From Timema cristinae (Eukaryota > Arthropoda > Insecta > Phasmatodea > Timematidae), in NCBI GenBank assembly GCA_039000515.1, contig JBCFYV010000278.1, positions 1 to 64,000 of the forward strand: a stretch of 64,000 bases of DNA, in the 5' to 3' direction. The notes under the pieces were generated by a model that was not told the origin of the DNA, made no database searches, and saw only the letters and a list, made by a program, of their open reading frames with translations. Made by a program: the position numbers and the translations under genes. This document shows, one piece after another, positions 20,535 to 30,958 of this stretch (positions within the stretch are counted from its first letter, which is position 1; each line of letters opens with the position of its first letter).

Positions 20535-20795
20535 ATAATGAATACTTTTTGAGCCAGTGTGTTAAAGGAGTCTCTCATTTTATATTATTAAGTCAACATA
20601 GTAAGTATAGTATTTATCTTAAAAATGTTAAATAAAGTTTAAATGTAATTATAATTATACAAAAATGTACATTTGTTTTATTTGAATATGATGTATTTTC
20701 ACTGTCTAAAATATGTTTTTCAAGTAAATAGAGTAAGCTCTAGTAGTGTTGTTTTTTCATTGTATCTTAACGCCAGTCAATGCTTTCCACATTTA
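19430..20795. other. AT-rich DNA, no genes seen
   Basis: It contains TA microsatellites (20477-20530) and a hAT-like end, GTGAGAACCCCTGGTCTAAG, at about 19781-19800 with no partner found. The short ORF at 19884 looks like chance. Confidence 0.6.
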
Positions 20796-20799
20796 ATAG

Positions 20800-20897
20800 C
20801 AATTAGAAGGTAGGTATGAGGAAGATAGAATTATGAGAAGTACCCTCGTTTGCGTGGAAAAACGGGAAACCATTTAGGAAAAATTACCTTAAGTACA
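20800..20897 (-). mobile_element. SINE copy D, internal fragment
   Basis: The minus strand matches the body of copy B: TTTTCCTAAATGGTTTCCC, TTTTCCACGCAAACGAGGG and a TCATACCTACCTTCTAAT tail. Neither head nor 3' end is present. Confidence 0.6.
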
Positions 20898-21317
20898 TCG
20901 TGTAATTGAGCAGGCGCGGTATGCACATTTTTGTCCTCGATTCATTATTTTATAGTAAAAATCTTTCTTTCAAAAATGAAGATGAAATACATATTTAAAA
21001 AAATTAGATATCACTAAACTTTACACAAAAATATACAAATCAATACATTATTTAATCTATATAAAGCAAAGGATGAAGCAAGACAGAGGTACCCGCCAAC
21101 AACTCGTGAAACTCAAAACAAATTATGTTAGTGGGTTTGAAAAAGAACAAAAGGAAAGTTGCCGGGGAACAATGAATTTTTGTTATGGTTTACTTCAAGG
21201 TCGTTTGCTATTATTAGGAATGGAGGGAGGAAAGGACTGCTGCCTAATCCCACCCTTCAAAGTATCTTGTAGAGTGCGACGGAGAAGAGAGAAAGAGAAG
21301 ATTTAGCCTGTTTGCCA

Positions 21318-22326
21318 CGTAACTCAAGTTGGCCCGCCACATTGCTGAAAAAAACCTTTTTTGTCTAATCGTTTGTGCTCTATTTGTGCTCATATGTGCC
21401 CGAACATGAACATTTGTGCTGTGAAACTGGCCAATTTAGAAAATATTTAATGTGGTGGGCCAACTTGAGCTCAAGCTAGCCCACCACATATTGAAAAACA
21501 CAACATAACAAAATTGATTTAAGTCAATCCATTGTGCTCCATTTGTGCTCATATGTGCCCGAAAATGAACATTTGTGCTTTAAAATTATAAAATCTAAAG
21601 AACAATTAATGTGGCGGGCTAACTTGAGTCTTCCTTATACCATAACCTGTAGAAAAATTGAATTCAAGCAGGCCCGCCACATTTTTAAATATCAATGTAA
21701 CAAAGATCTGTTTTCACCATTCGTTTGTTTTTCGTTTGTGCTCATATGTGCCCAAAAATGAGTATTTGTGCTCTATAATTAGAAAATCTAGAAAACAGTT
21801 AATATGGTGGGCTAGCTTGAGCTTTAGTTGGATCGCCTTCATTAAATGTTATCTAAAAGGCCTAGATTCACAGCCCTAACGTTAATTTTCGGGCACATAT
21901 GAGCACAAACTAAGAACAAACGAATGGTGAATACAGAATTTTGTTACATTGATATTTAAAAATGTGGCTGGCCAGCTTGAACTATATTTTTCTACAGTTT
22001 ATGATATAGGGAAGGTTCAAGTTAGCCCGCCACATTAAATGTTCTCTAGATTTTCTAATTTTAAAGCACAAATGTTCATTTTCGGGCACATATGAGCACA
22101 AATGGAACACAATGGATTGACTTAAATAAATTTGGTTATGTTGTGTTTTTCAATATGTGGCGGGCTAGCTTGAGCTCAAGTTGGCCCACCACATTAAATA
22201 TTTTCTAAAATGGCCAGTTTAACAGCACAAATGTTCATGTTCGGGCACATATGAGCATAAATAGAGCACAAACGATTAGACAAAAAAAGATTTTTTTTCG
22301 GCAATGTGGCGGGCCAACTTGAGTCA
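21318..22326. mobile_element. 1-kb fold-back element of nested inverted units
   Basis: The left half has three tandem ~150-160-bp units (21320-21469, 21471-21631, 21661-21822). Each starts with CAAGTTGGCCCGCCACATT-like and ends with AATGTGGYGGGCCAACTTG-like sequence, so each unit is itself an inverted-repeat element. Each holds GTTTGTGCTCATATGTGCCC and GAACATTTGTGCT. From about 21880 the same units appear in reverse order on the opposite strand (to 22326), the innermost partly deleted. The whole is one imperfect ~1-kb palindrome centred near 21.82 kb. ORFs inside are artefacts. Confidence 0.88.
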
Positions 22327-23387
22327 CGTCTGTTTGCATCTAGGCTATAAGAGTGTCACTTTTTGGAATGGGAGAACACAAGCGATCCTAGCGGTGAGAT
22401 ATTTTTACCAACCAAAGCTCATCAGATTTATCCCTCTGGCCTCTGCTGCAGCCATTGGCATTTCGGAGGTCCACTTGCTTACATGGTACGTTTTTCTTGC
22501 CCTAGGAAGTTATCATCCTGTAAAGGCTACCACATTTTGTATTTTTACGTTTTATGAAGACTTAAAAAAAGACCAACGACAATTCCATAAAATCTTTTGT
22601 ATTTTTTTCACAAGTTGAAATAATTCCTGAGAATGCTTTGCAAATTACTAGGAGGGAAATTAGTATATAGTTTTTAAACAAAGGACCTATTGTGTTAACA
22701 TAGCCCATGTTGTTAATAATATCACCGTAATAAAAATAGTTACACTGTTTGAAAAAAAATAACTGTACTAATTTTATATAATAATAGTTATAATAATTCT
22801 AACAATAATAATAATAGAGTTAAGGATCTAGTCAAAACCATAATTTAAGTTATATATATATATATATATGACCATTGTAATATTTACTGGCAAAATTTAT
22901 TTAATACGTCACTATTATTTATATATTAATTATTAATACAATAGATAAAAAAAATAATGTTCATATATATCTCAGTAGCGCTATACGAAAATCGGGCGTC
23001 ACTTCAGACAAATTTAAAGTGGGTGGGTTGAATATTGGTTTCCACTTTCATTTTGCCTTTCGGAATAAGTTGTCAAAAGTCCCCATAATTTGAATGTACG
23101 CATATAATTTTACCGAGCGTAAACGATGCTGAGAATGGGATTTTCTTATTGTTTTTCGTTAACTTTATGACCGTGAGATATATTAACAAGGAAATAATAT
23201 CGGAAATCTATATATAAAAAAGGTGATATAGTGTTTTGTGAACTAATGATCTAGTTGTATGTAGGATATTGTCAATGTTTTTAGAAATATTGTAACTACC
23301 TTGCATCAGTTGTGCTATCTATATTCAGATGAAACAACCAACAGTACCTTTTACTTTCCGAAGATAACCGAAGGTTTTAAATTTACA
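22327..23387. other. AT-rich DNA, no genes seen
   Basis: The ORF at 22304-22618 starts inside the fold-back element and shows no domain. TA and ATA microsatellites lie around 22780-22870. Confidence 0.55.
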
Positions 23388-23630
23388 TTTTAGGCCAAAT
23401 GACTTTAGGCCAACTGCCTTTTAGGCCAAATGCCTTTTAGGCTAACTGCCTTTAGGCCAAATGCCTTTAGGCCAAACGCCTTTTAGGCCAAATGCCTTTT
23501 AGGCCAAATGACTTTAGGCCAAACGCCTTTAGGCCAAACGCCTTTTAGGCCAAATGCCTTTTAGGCCAAATGACTTTTGGTTTCATTTTTAGGCCAAATG
23601 CCTTTAGGCCAAATGCCTTTTAGGCCAACT
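23388..23630. repeat. GGCC-rich minisatellite, array 2
   Basis: About 14 units of AGGCCAAATGCCTTT(T), with variants AACTGCC and AATGACT, the same as array 1 at 14.76 kb and in the same orientation. It ends directly against a coding-like fragment. Confidence 0.95.
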
Positions 23631-23631
23631 G

Positions 23632-23784
23632 CCGCGTCCCCCGTTAGACCTGATCGAGAAAGAGGAATACAACCGTGTTAAGTGCTTAAACGAATACGAG
23701 AAAACCAAAAGTTATAACGTTGTGCTATCGGAAGAGACCATCAATGAACCGAATATTATTGTTCTTGAGTTTTTGGAAGAGTAA
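23632..23784 (+). pseudogene. C-terminal ORF fragment emerging from the minisatellite
   Basis: A clean frame of about 50 codons reads LDLIEKEEYNRVKCLNEYEK and then ends EPNIIVLEFLEE at TAA 23782. It is charged and protein-like. The upstream part is missing, replaced by the minisatellite. The hydrophobic-acidic end loosely recalls the end of the 13.24-kb ORF (IVNFELV), so both may belong to the same small-protein family; this is weak. Two AATAAA signals follow at 23994 and 24008, so a real 3' end may be preserved. Unidentified. Confidence 0.4.
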
Positions 23785-23993
23785 TATTGCCAGGTTAAAA
23801 CTGTGGAGACATTGTCAATATACGTTTAGTGCCTCCCAACGTGCCCTGAACTATTTTGGAGGTGGCTCCTACTCATTTTCTAGATGGTAAATGTATTTTA
23901 TATGGTTTTCTTGCTATGTATTGGTCACAAGACCTAAATATTACTTCTACTTGTTGTTATGAATGTTTTAAAACTAAGCAATTGCTGATTGTC

Positions 23994-24013
23994 AATAAAA
24001 AACTAGCAATAAA
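23994..24013 (+). terminator. two polyadenylation signals
   Basis: AATAAA at 23994-23999 and 24008-24013, about 210 bp after the stop of the 23.63-kb fragment. Confidence 0.35.
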
Positions 24014-24280
24014 ATGTCATTATTTTTAAATCCCTAAAATAAGTTGGTTGGAGAATCAAAGACCTGAAGGAGATGGCAACATTGTTGTGACTTTAGATTG
24101 CTGAAGGGAAAGTAAATGGGTTGAATGGTTTTATTCTGAACGTTTCAACTTATCCATAATATTTATATATATTAAAAATATATAGTTTTAGAATATATAC
24201 TTACGAGTATATCCTACACCTTAATGGGAACAAACCAGGACACGTACTAAGATACATAGATAATAAATATATTTAAGTCA

Positions 24281-24311
24281 AAGGTTCCCGGGTTCGATTC
24301 CCGTGTCCACT
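24281..24311 (+). tRNA. tRNA T-arm/B-box remnant
   Basis: GGTTCGATTCC B-box with a CCCGGG-type T stem and a 3' CGTGTCCA like the 29.46-kb tRNA-like unit. No A box or acceptor is seen upstream, so this is the tail of a tRNA-derived repeat. Confidence 0.4.
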
Positions 24312-24451
24312 TCTAAGTGAAATAATCTGCAGCAGAGCAGGGTAGTGGTTTGGGGATGGAATGCGTACCACCGAGGCGCAGTGGTCACTACTCGGCCTCT
24401 TACAGAATAGAGCAGATACATTCATTCTAGCTCACAAGGTCGACTGGAGAA

Positions 24452-25108
24452 GTTTGTTCCGGGCAGCCCAGTAGAGCCTTGTGATGGAGGAGCCAATGTT
24501 CATTCTACCCCCGACAGCCATAGCACGAGGTTCGTGCCAAAACGTCACGGAGCATTTGCTCCCCAAAATAAATAAATAATAAAACTCCATCATCTCAATC
24601 CTAGCCAATAATTACCAATAATCAATTAAAAATCCTTAATAATTAATCATCAAGAACCAACATTTAATTTCAAATAAAAAAGTAATATCCATATATAAAA
24701 ATGCTATGAGTATACATAAATAAGCAATAATACAAGAACCAACATGTCCTAAACGGGGTCAGGAGGAGGGTGTCAGAAAAAGGGCGAGAGGGGAGGGAGG
24801 GGAAGGGGAAAACCAACAGCCAATCAGAGAGAGAGGAGTCGTGGTCATGTGACCAATTTCAACCAATGATAGCGCTGTTATCACAGGGCAATACCACTAC
24901 TACCCACTAATTACCTATGGACCAGTCGTTTTCAACCAAGCAAATCCCGTCTTCGGTATGGGACCCACAGGTTGAGCCGCCTCACCAAGCGTCTACAGGG
25001 AGAAAGTGATGCTCCTTACACAGCATGTGGAGCCTCCACATGATGTGTAAGGAGGATCAATGTTAAGCTTATGAGAGAAAGTGCGCTGAAACTGTCAATT
25101 CAACCACT
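24452..25108 (-). repeat. 0.66-kb repeat, copy 2 (inverted)
   Basis: It is the reverse complement of the repeat at 11495-12155 over its whole length. The ~100-bp block next to GCTGCCCGGAACAAAC is the best conserved part, with one or two differences. The hairpin near 25006-25058 has a few mismatches. Copy 1 and copy 2 face each other, bracketing 13.6 kb. Beyond both ends similarity stops. Confidence 0.88.
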
Positions 25109-27410
25109 ACTCACACCTTTATTGATTCTAACATAGCATTACTTTATAGATGATTAAATAGTTTAAACGGAAAGTTTTCATTATATTAAAGTACCTTGGT
25201 CAATTCTACCATAAAATGGTTTATAAGGAATAATTTTCTCTTCAGACTAGTAAAAGCACCCCTTGAATGAATCCACCATGGAAATTAGTGGTTTAGTTTG
25301 TTAAATCATTTACAACTTCATCTTAAACAAATCATGTATGGTATTAATGTTTCAAAAATTAGTTTAAACAAATATTAGACATCTAACTTCAGGTTATACG
25401 TATGTAAACTCTATTAATACCAAATAAATACGATTTTGTTTTATTGAATTTATAAAAAATAATGAAAATTTATAACTTATCCTCTTCTCACCAAAATGCA
25501 TTGTACAACACCGTCTTGTAAAGGAGAAAATTATTAATATTATAAAAGATATTTTAATATAGAATATATTACGATACTAAGTTTTAAAAGAATAAATTCT
25601 GATAATATTCTACACTCTCCTACACTAAAGTATTGTGAAAATAAAATAATAATAAATATAATAATTTGTAATATTTATGTAATAATGGGCGGTAAAGTTA
25701 ACCAAGTCAAAAATAAAATTTAGATGAGCAGGAAACCAGAACCTCAGGACAACTGCGTGGCTCTATAGATATTGGTATTACCTCCGTGGACATCCTTGGA
25801 AAGCTGGGAGTTCTTGACCAGACCTTTTGTGATAAATATGTTTCTTTGTATCCATAGTTGCCTAAGTAATATTACTAACCCTAAACAATAGTAACAAAAT
25901 TACAATAAAAGTTACTTCTGTTATGTTAGTTCAACAATCAATAAAATCAATGACACAAAACATAAGGTATGTTATTGAAAATGTGTATTCTTTAATTTCC
26001 ATATAAATATATATATATATATATATATCCTCCCTAATAATATAACACTAAATTTACAATATAGCCACCTTGCCTTAGAATAGCTTAGTTAATGACATAA
26101 TTTTGATCAACAATATTCTTAGAACATTTTTATTTTAAGTGTAGATTAGAATCTGTAGATGAAGGATGCATCTGATGGAGTTCGATGAAATTTGGAAATC
26201 TTGGCTTATTTTTTTTAAATTTGCTGCAAAAATGAAGGAACATATACACCTGCTGATTAATCTTGGAAATATATTCAAAAACTTAGTTGAATTTCGGCAA
26301 GCCAATCTGGCCAAGCCGGAAACCGAACCTGTGGCTTTCTATATATATATATATCCCTCACTTGACCGTGATCAAAATAAACAAATTAATTTCCGACCAT
26401 CATGGACAAAATTCCACTTTACTTTTCTTCTTTTCAAGCCAACATGGAGAGTACTCTTTTCAAGTCACGAGTTATTACACTTTCAAAAATCGTTCCAAAT
26501 TGAGTATAAATAAAACCTTGCCTTAGATGAAAAATAGGTTTGTCATAGACTCAATAAAAAATGAAACAAAAAGAATTAATTAGAACGGCGTAAAATGAGA
26601 ATAAATTATGAAAAATTAAAAGTCCGTGAAAGAAAATACATGAATTCCAAGATAGAATATAAAATGTACCAAGAGTAATTACATTTAAAAGACGCGGTGA
26701 AAAACTCTAGTGTCAGTTTATCGAAACTATCCACGTAGCATCAAACCCATAGTTACATGTCTTGTCGCTAGGTTGCACTAGCTTACGTTCACTTTTTATA
26801 ATTGATTATTATAGTTGATCTAAGGTAGATCTAAGGTGGCCTCATCAAAGGACCAAGCTTATATTTTCTCCTGTACACCTTTATACGTGTACAGGTAAAT
26901 ACTACTCCTACAACTGTTAACGCATGTTAGCATTGTTTTGTAGAGCTAGTTACACAATTTGAAATAATCATGGCTCCAAAAAATTTACACATTTATAAGT
27001 TCTATCACAACAAAAACCACGTGTCTGTTAAGCTGGAATGCAATTGTCCTTGCCCATTAAACACGAAGATGTCTTTAAGAAAAAAAATTTCCATGTGGGT
27101 AAGTACTTTTCTACAAATTTCTTAAATTCTGTTGTCGGGATTTTCAGAAGATACTTGACATTGTCTTAATACACTGATCCTACATTTAAATATTATATTC
27201 AATTTTATATTTTTTCTAGAACTGTTGAAACTTCTAATTCTTTTGAAAATGTCCATTTAAGCTTGATTTATTTTTCCACATAAATAATTTTAAGACGATT
27301 CAGAATGTGTATTGTATGTTATGCTAAAGGAAAAATTCCAATACCTAGCTGGGAAATAATTTGAAAATGATGACATTGTTCACACATAAAGTCTGGTAAA
27401 CGTACATCAA
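25109..27410. other. AT-rich DNA, no genes seen
   Basis: Mostly AT-rich, with AT microsatellites at 26006-26028 and 26337-26354. The 115-codon ORF at 26166-26513 shows no domain, spans a microsatellite and looks like chance. Confidence 0.6.
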
Positions 27411-27411
27411 A

Positions 27412-29330
27412 GCCCAATCTTACAATGTCACGCTAAAGTCCTCATAAATTAGGCCTAACCGTTGGTTAAACTTTGCGTTGTGTTTTACAATACTATTTTG
27501 ATGTGCTCGTCAAGTTACGGACGGGTGCCGTCCATTAGTTCTTATCATCAAGCTTCTTGGAGCACTAGATTTGCTACTAAGCTTATGATTGGCTTAATTT
27601 GAACCAATAGATTGTAATTAACTGTTTAAATGTTTGTGAAGTTAAGAATTTGTTAGGAAAACAGATTAAAGTATAGTAAATGTTTATAGTGCTGTTTATA
27701 GCACGTCATGTTATTCAAATATCATATTCATACATATAAGTTTATAATACATAATGCTTTTTTCTATGCAAATAAAGATGGGTATACCTATTCTGTTTAA
27801 ACAGGTGTGTATTTTAACGCTATTTTTTAAGCTTCAAAATAATTAAATAGATAAACATTAAGTCATAGTCAATTTTTAAACACCCAATTTAATATTCAAA
27901 TAAAAACCACCCTTAATTAACCATGGACGTGTAATGGAGGGGAGAAAGTGAAGGGAAAAAATTGTTAGAATAAAAAAATATTATCAAAAATCTATAGATT
28001 GTATATAAAACATTAGTTTAAAGTAGTGACAACGCTTTTCGACGCGATTAGGCCAACATTATATCATTTTGATAATATTTTTTTTATTCTAACACCTTAT
28101 TATATTCACTGTCACTACTTTAAACTAATGTTTTATATACAATCGATAGATTTTGACGACAGCTGACGATTAAAACTTAAACGAACATCGTAGCTTCTCC
28201 GAGTCAAAAGTTATACTAATTGCAAATCTCAATACGCAGCAAAATAACCTCAAAATGGCGGCGCTTCCCCCTCCTACTTGCGCGATGCGTCACTGTTCTC
28301 GCGTATTGAAATGCATTCTTTGATACTTTAGCTATCCACTGGTATAATTTAATTTTGGATGTAGAGGATAGATTCGAAACTACAACGCTAAACTGTCTCC
28401 CCCAATTTAGTTATCATTAGGTTTTTTGGATTGCCCCCGTATGGTAGCCAATTTAAAGACGTAATCACGTCAAAACACGTCCCCTAATAGCCATTCAGGC
28501 CTACACATAATAGCTTACAAGACGATAATAACATTGGTAGACCTACAGCTATTGTCAATTACTTATAACGACAACAAGAAATGGCCACTCTAAATCGCGA
28601 AGTGAGACCATTGAAAAGAATTTACATATTTTGAATAGGAAAGAAGAACCTGTGGGGCTAAGCCAAAATAGTTGTGGTAGAAGTCGACATCAGGAATTAA
28701 AAACCTCTGCCCCGCGTCGTACGATCACTTAAATATCACTCTATAAAAACTTGCCCAAAAGAACCGTTGGCATTCCAAATTAAACAGCTTTAATAAATAG
28801 AAGGAATAAATTTGACATGTTTATTTTTTATAATCTCGGTGTTAAATTGGAAGTAATTTGTTCATTAAAAAATGTTGAAATGGTCGGGATTGAACATGAG
28901 TAAATTTATTATTCGGATGACGCCGTACCATGTACAACAAAGAGCTACATACTTAATTTCTTGAAAGTTAGAACTATAACACCGCCAATCTGTGAATAGG
29001 TAATCATTGGTAAAACATATTTAAATACAGGTGAACAATATTAAAATCAAGAGAATATATAAATAACAGTCCAAATTTTTCTAAAAATAATAATGTAACC
29101 TCACTTGAATAATAACAATTGCCATAAAACAATATGGCGGAAGGTTTGAAAGTTAACGTGAACCTTAAAATGCTAACCAGAAGGTAAACCTTGCATTAAC
29201 TTAACGAGCACTTTAACGAGAACGCTAGCTATAACCGAACATTGTAAAATCCAAATTAATGGTCATTATCGCTTAACCGTATATTAAGCTCTAACGAATA
29301 GAATAACATGACATTGTAAGATTGGGCCTA
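27412..29330. mobile_element. possible non-autonomous element with long imperfect inverted ends
   Basis: GCCCAATCTTACAATGTCA at 27412-27430 is matched exactly by the reverse complement of 29309-29327. Further in, GTGCTCGTCAAGTTA at 27503-27517 pairs with the segment at 29198-29211 with one difference, and TTTTACAAT-type segments also pair. The arms are about 110-130 bp with many indels, about 1.8 kb apart. The interior has no ORF. No target duplication was identified. Confidence 0.45.
27963..28152. repeat. two interleaved inverted repeats
   Basis: Segment A (27963-27989) is inverted at 28067-28094. The adjoining segment B (27989-28030, 42 bp) is inverted at 28111-28152 with one mismatch. The order is A, B, A-inverted, B-inverted, so both stems cannot form as nested hairpins. 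Confidence 0.9.
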
Positions 29331-29454
29331 AAAAAAAGCTTACATACTCTATATCGTACATTTTTTATAAATCTTAGCGAAATATCTATATGCGCTTGAT
29401 ACATAAGACAATATGTTAACATTACATCTGAATTGTGAAAATTGAAAAATGACA

Positions 29455-29525
29455 CCTGGACACGGGAATCGAGCCCGGGAGCTTTGGCTTAGTACGCCAC
29501 TTCTCTAGCCACTGAGCTATCCAGG
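29455..29525 (-). tRNA. tRNA-like unit with intact acceptor stem
   Basis: On the minus strand, 71 nt give acceptor CCTGGAT pairing fully (one G-T) with GTCCAGG. The A box is TAGCTCAGTGGCTAGAG, and a 4-of-5-bp anticodon stem has loop GTACTAA (anticodon ACT if read literally). The T arm is CCGGG CTCGATT CCCGT with one mismatch. No CCA is needed in a nuclear gene. ACT is not a usual functional anticodon and the T loop starts with C, so it is a tRNA pseudogene or SINE head. Confidence 0.5.
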
Positions 29526-29530
29526 GACCC

Positions 29531-30325
29531 TGGGCTCAAGACGAATCCTGGATAGAAAGATGTACTCATTGTTTTAATCATCAAAGGGATGGGTGCTATA
29601 ATTTTTCTCGTACTCATAGAATACTTTAGAGTATCACCTAAAGTAAAATGTTTAAACGAAAAATAATGTACAATATATTAATTATTTATTAGATTTCTTA
29701 GTGTTTATACTCTTTATAAACATCATTCAAGATCTACCACTATAGCTCAGCTAAGAAATCAAGTTAAATGCTAAATATAAGTTCATTCCCAACGCAGAAT
29801 GTATATCGCAATCACCTTACCATCTACCGTGAAAGTAAGTTATTAGTACAAAGGAACAAGAACTCGGGATAAACTTCAATTTTTAGACATGAAACATTTA
29901 AAAGAAATTTTACTAATTGATAATAATGAATATTTATTTTGCTTTCAACACTGTTTAATGGTTATTATAGATGTTTAAATAAATGTAGTTCTTTTGATCT
30001 TTTAGTGTCTATACTATTTTTAAACCTCACTCTCATAATGACAAATATGTTTCAAACTGCTGAGGAGTCCAGTTTGAATGCTAATGATGGCTGGCTTAAT
30101 TCCAGGTCTTACAAATATAAATCTATATAAAATAGATGTTTTAAGAATAGAATGCTACCCAAATATGTTTATATTTAAGCTAATATTTATTTATGTTCAT
30201 CTAAAGTTAAATTCAGATGTTTGAACATAAGATGGTTAGACTTGAGAAAAATAATAAATAAATATAGTAATAATCCTCAAACATAGCTACCTTCTTGATA
30301 TTACACTAAATGAATGAATTTATTA
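29531..30325. other. AT-rich spacer before the LINE
   Basis: No gene is seen; short ORFs are AT-driven. Confidence 0.6.
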
Positions 30326-30958
30326 ATTAATTTCTTATTTCCCATCTGCGGGAAGGGGTATAGAATAGTCCCGCAGTAACCCCTGTTTGTCGTAAGAGGC
30401 GACTAAAAGGGGAGGCTTCTGTGCAGGACGTACCTCGTGTAGGAAAAACCTTTCCTATATCTTTCCTTTCTCCTTTTTTCCTTCTTTCTTTCTCTCCTTC
30501 CTTCTTCTCCATTCTATCATTTTCTTTACTTCTTTCTTCCCTTCCCCCTGCCGTTCATCCTGCAGGGAGGCCTTTGGCCTCTCCGTTGACGACCTCAGCT
30601 ACTGACCCGGCTCTTCTCGGAAAATTACTGGTTACCGTTGCGATTGAGCTCATGGATGAAAGTGCGCCGGTTCTAATATCTTAGTAGAAGGGCCTTAGGG
30701 ATGACAATAACCGGGTACCCTACTTTGTGAAAAGATCGGTTCAGTTCATGAGGGCCCGGACGTAAAATTGGCATTTTCCTACACCCACTTGCTGCGACGA
30801 CCTCTCTCTCTCAGCGATGCTCTATGTGAAGGTTGTCATGTTTAGTGTCGTATAGGGCCTCTCGTCGGGACAGTTAACAGGGCCATATGTGGTAGAACCA
30901 ACTTGGATCACCCTGGGTCTACGATCCGAGTAATGTGTAGGTTGTCCCCAATTACAGC

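Noticed and set aside
22304..22618. 104-codon ORF
   Set aside because: It begins inside the fold-back element end and shows no recognisable protein features.
26166..26513. 115-codon ORF
   Set aside because: It spans an AT microsatellite and has no domain, promoter or splice support.
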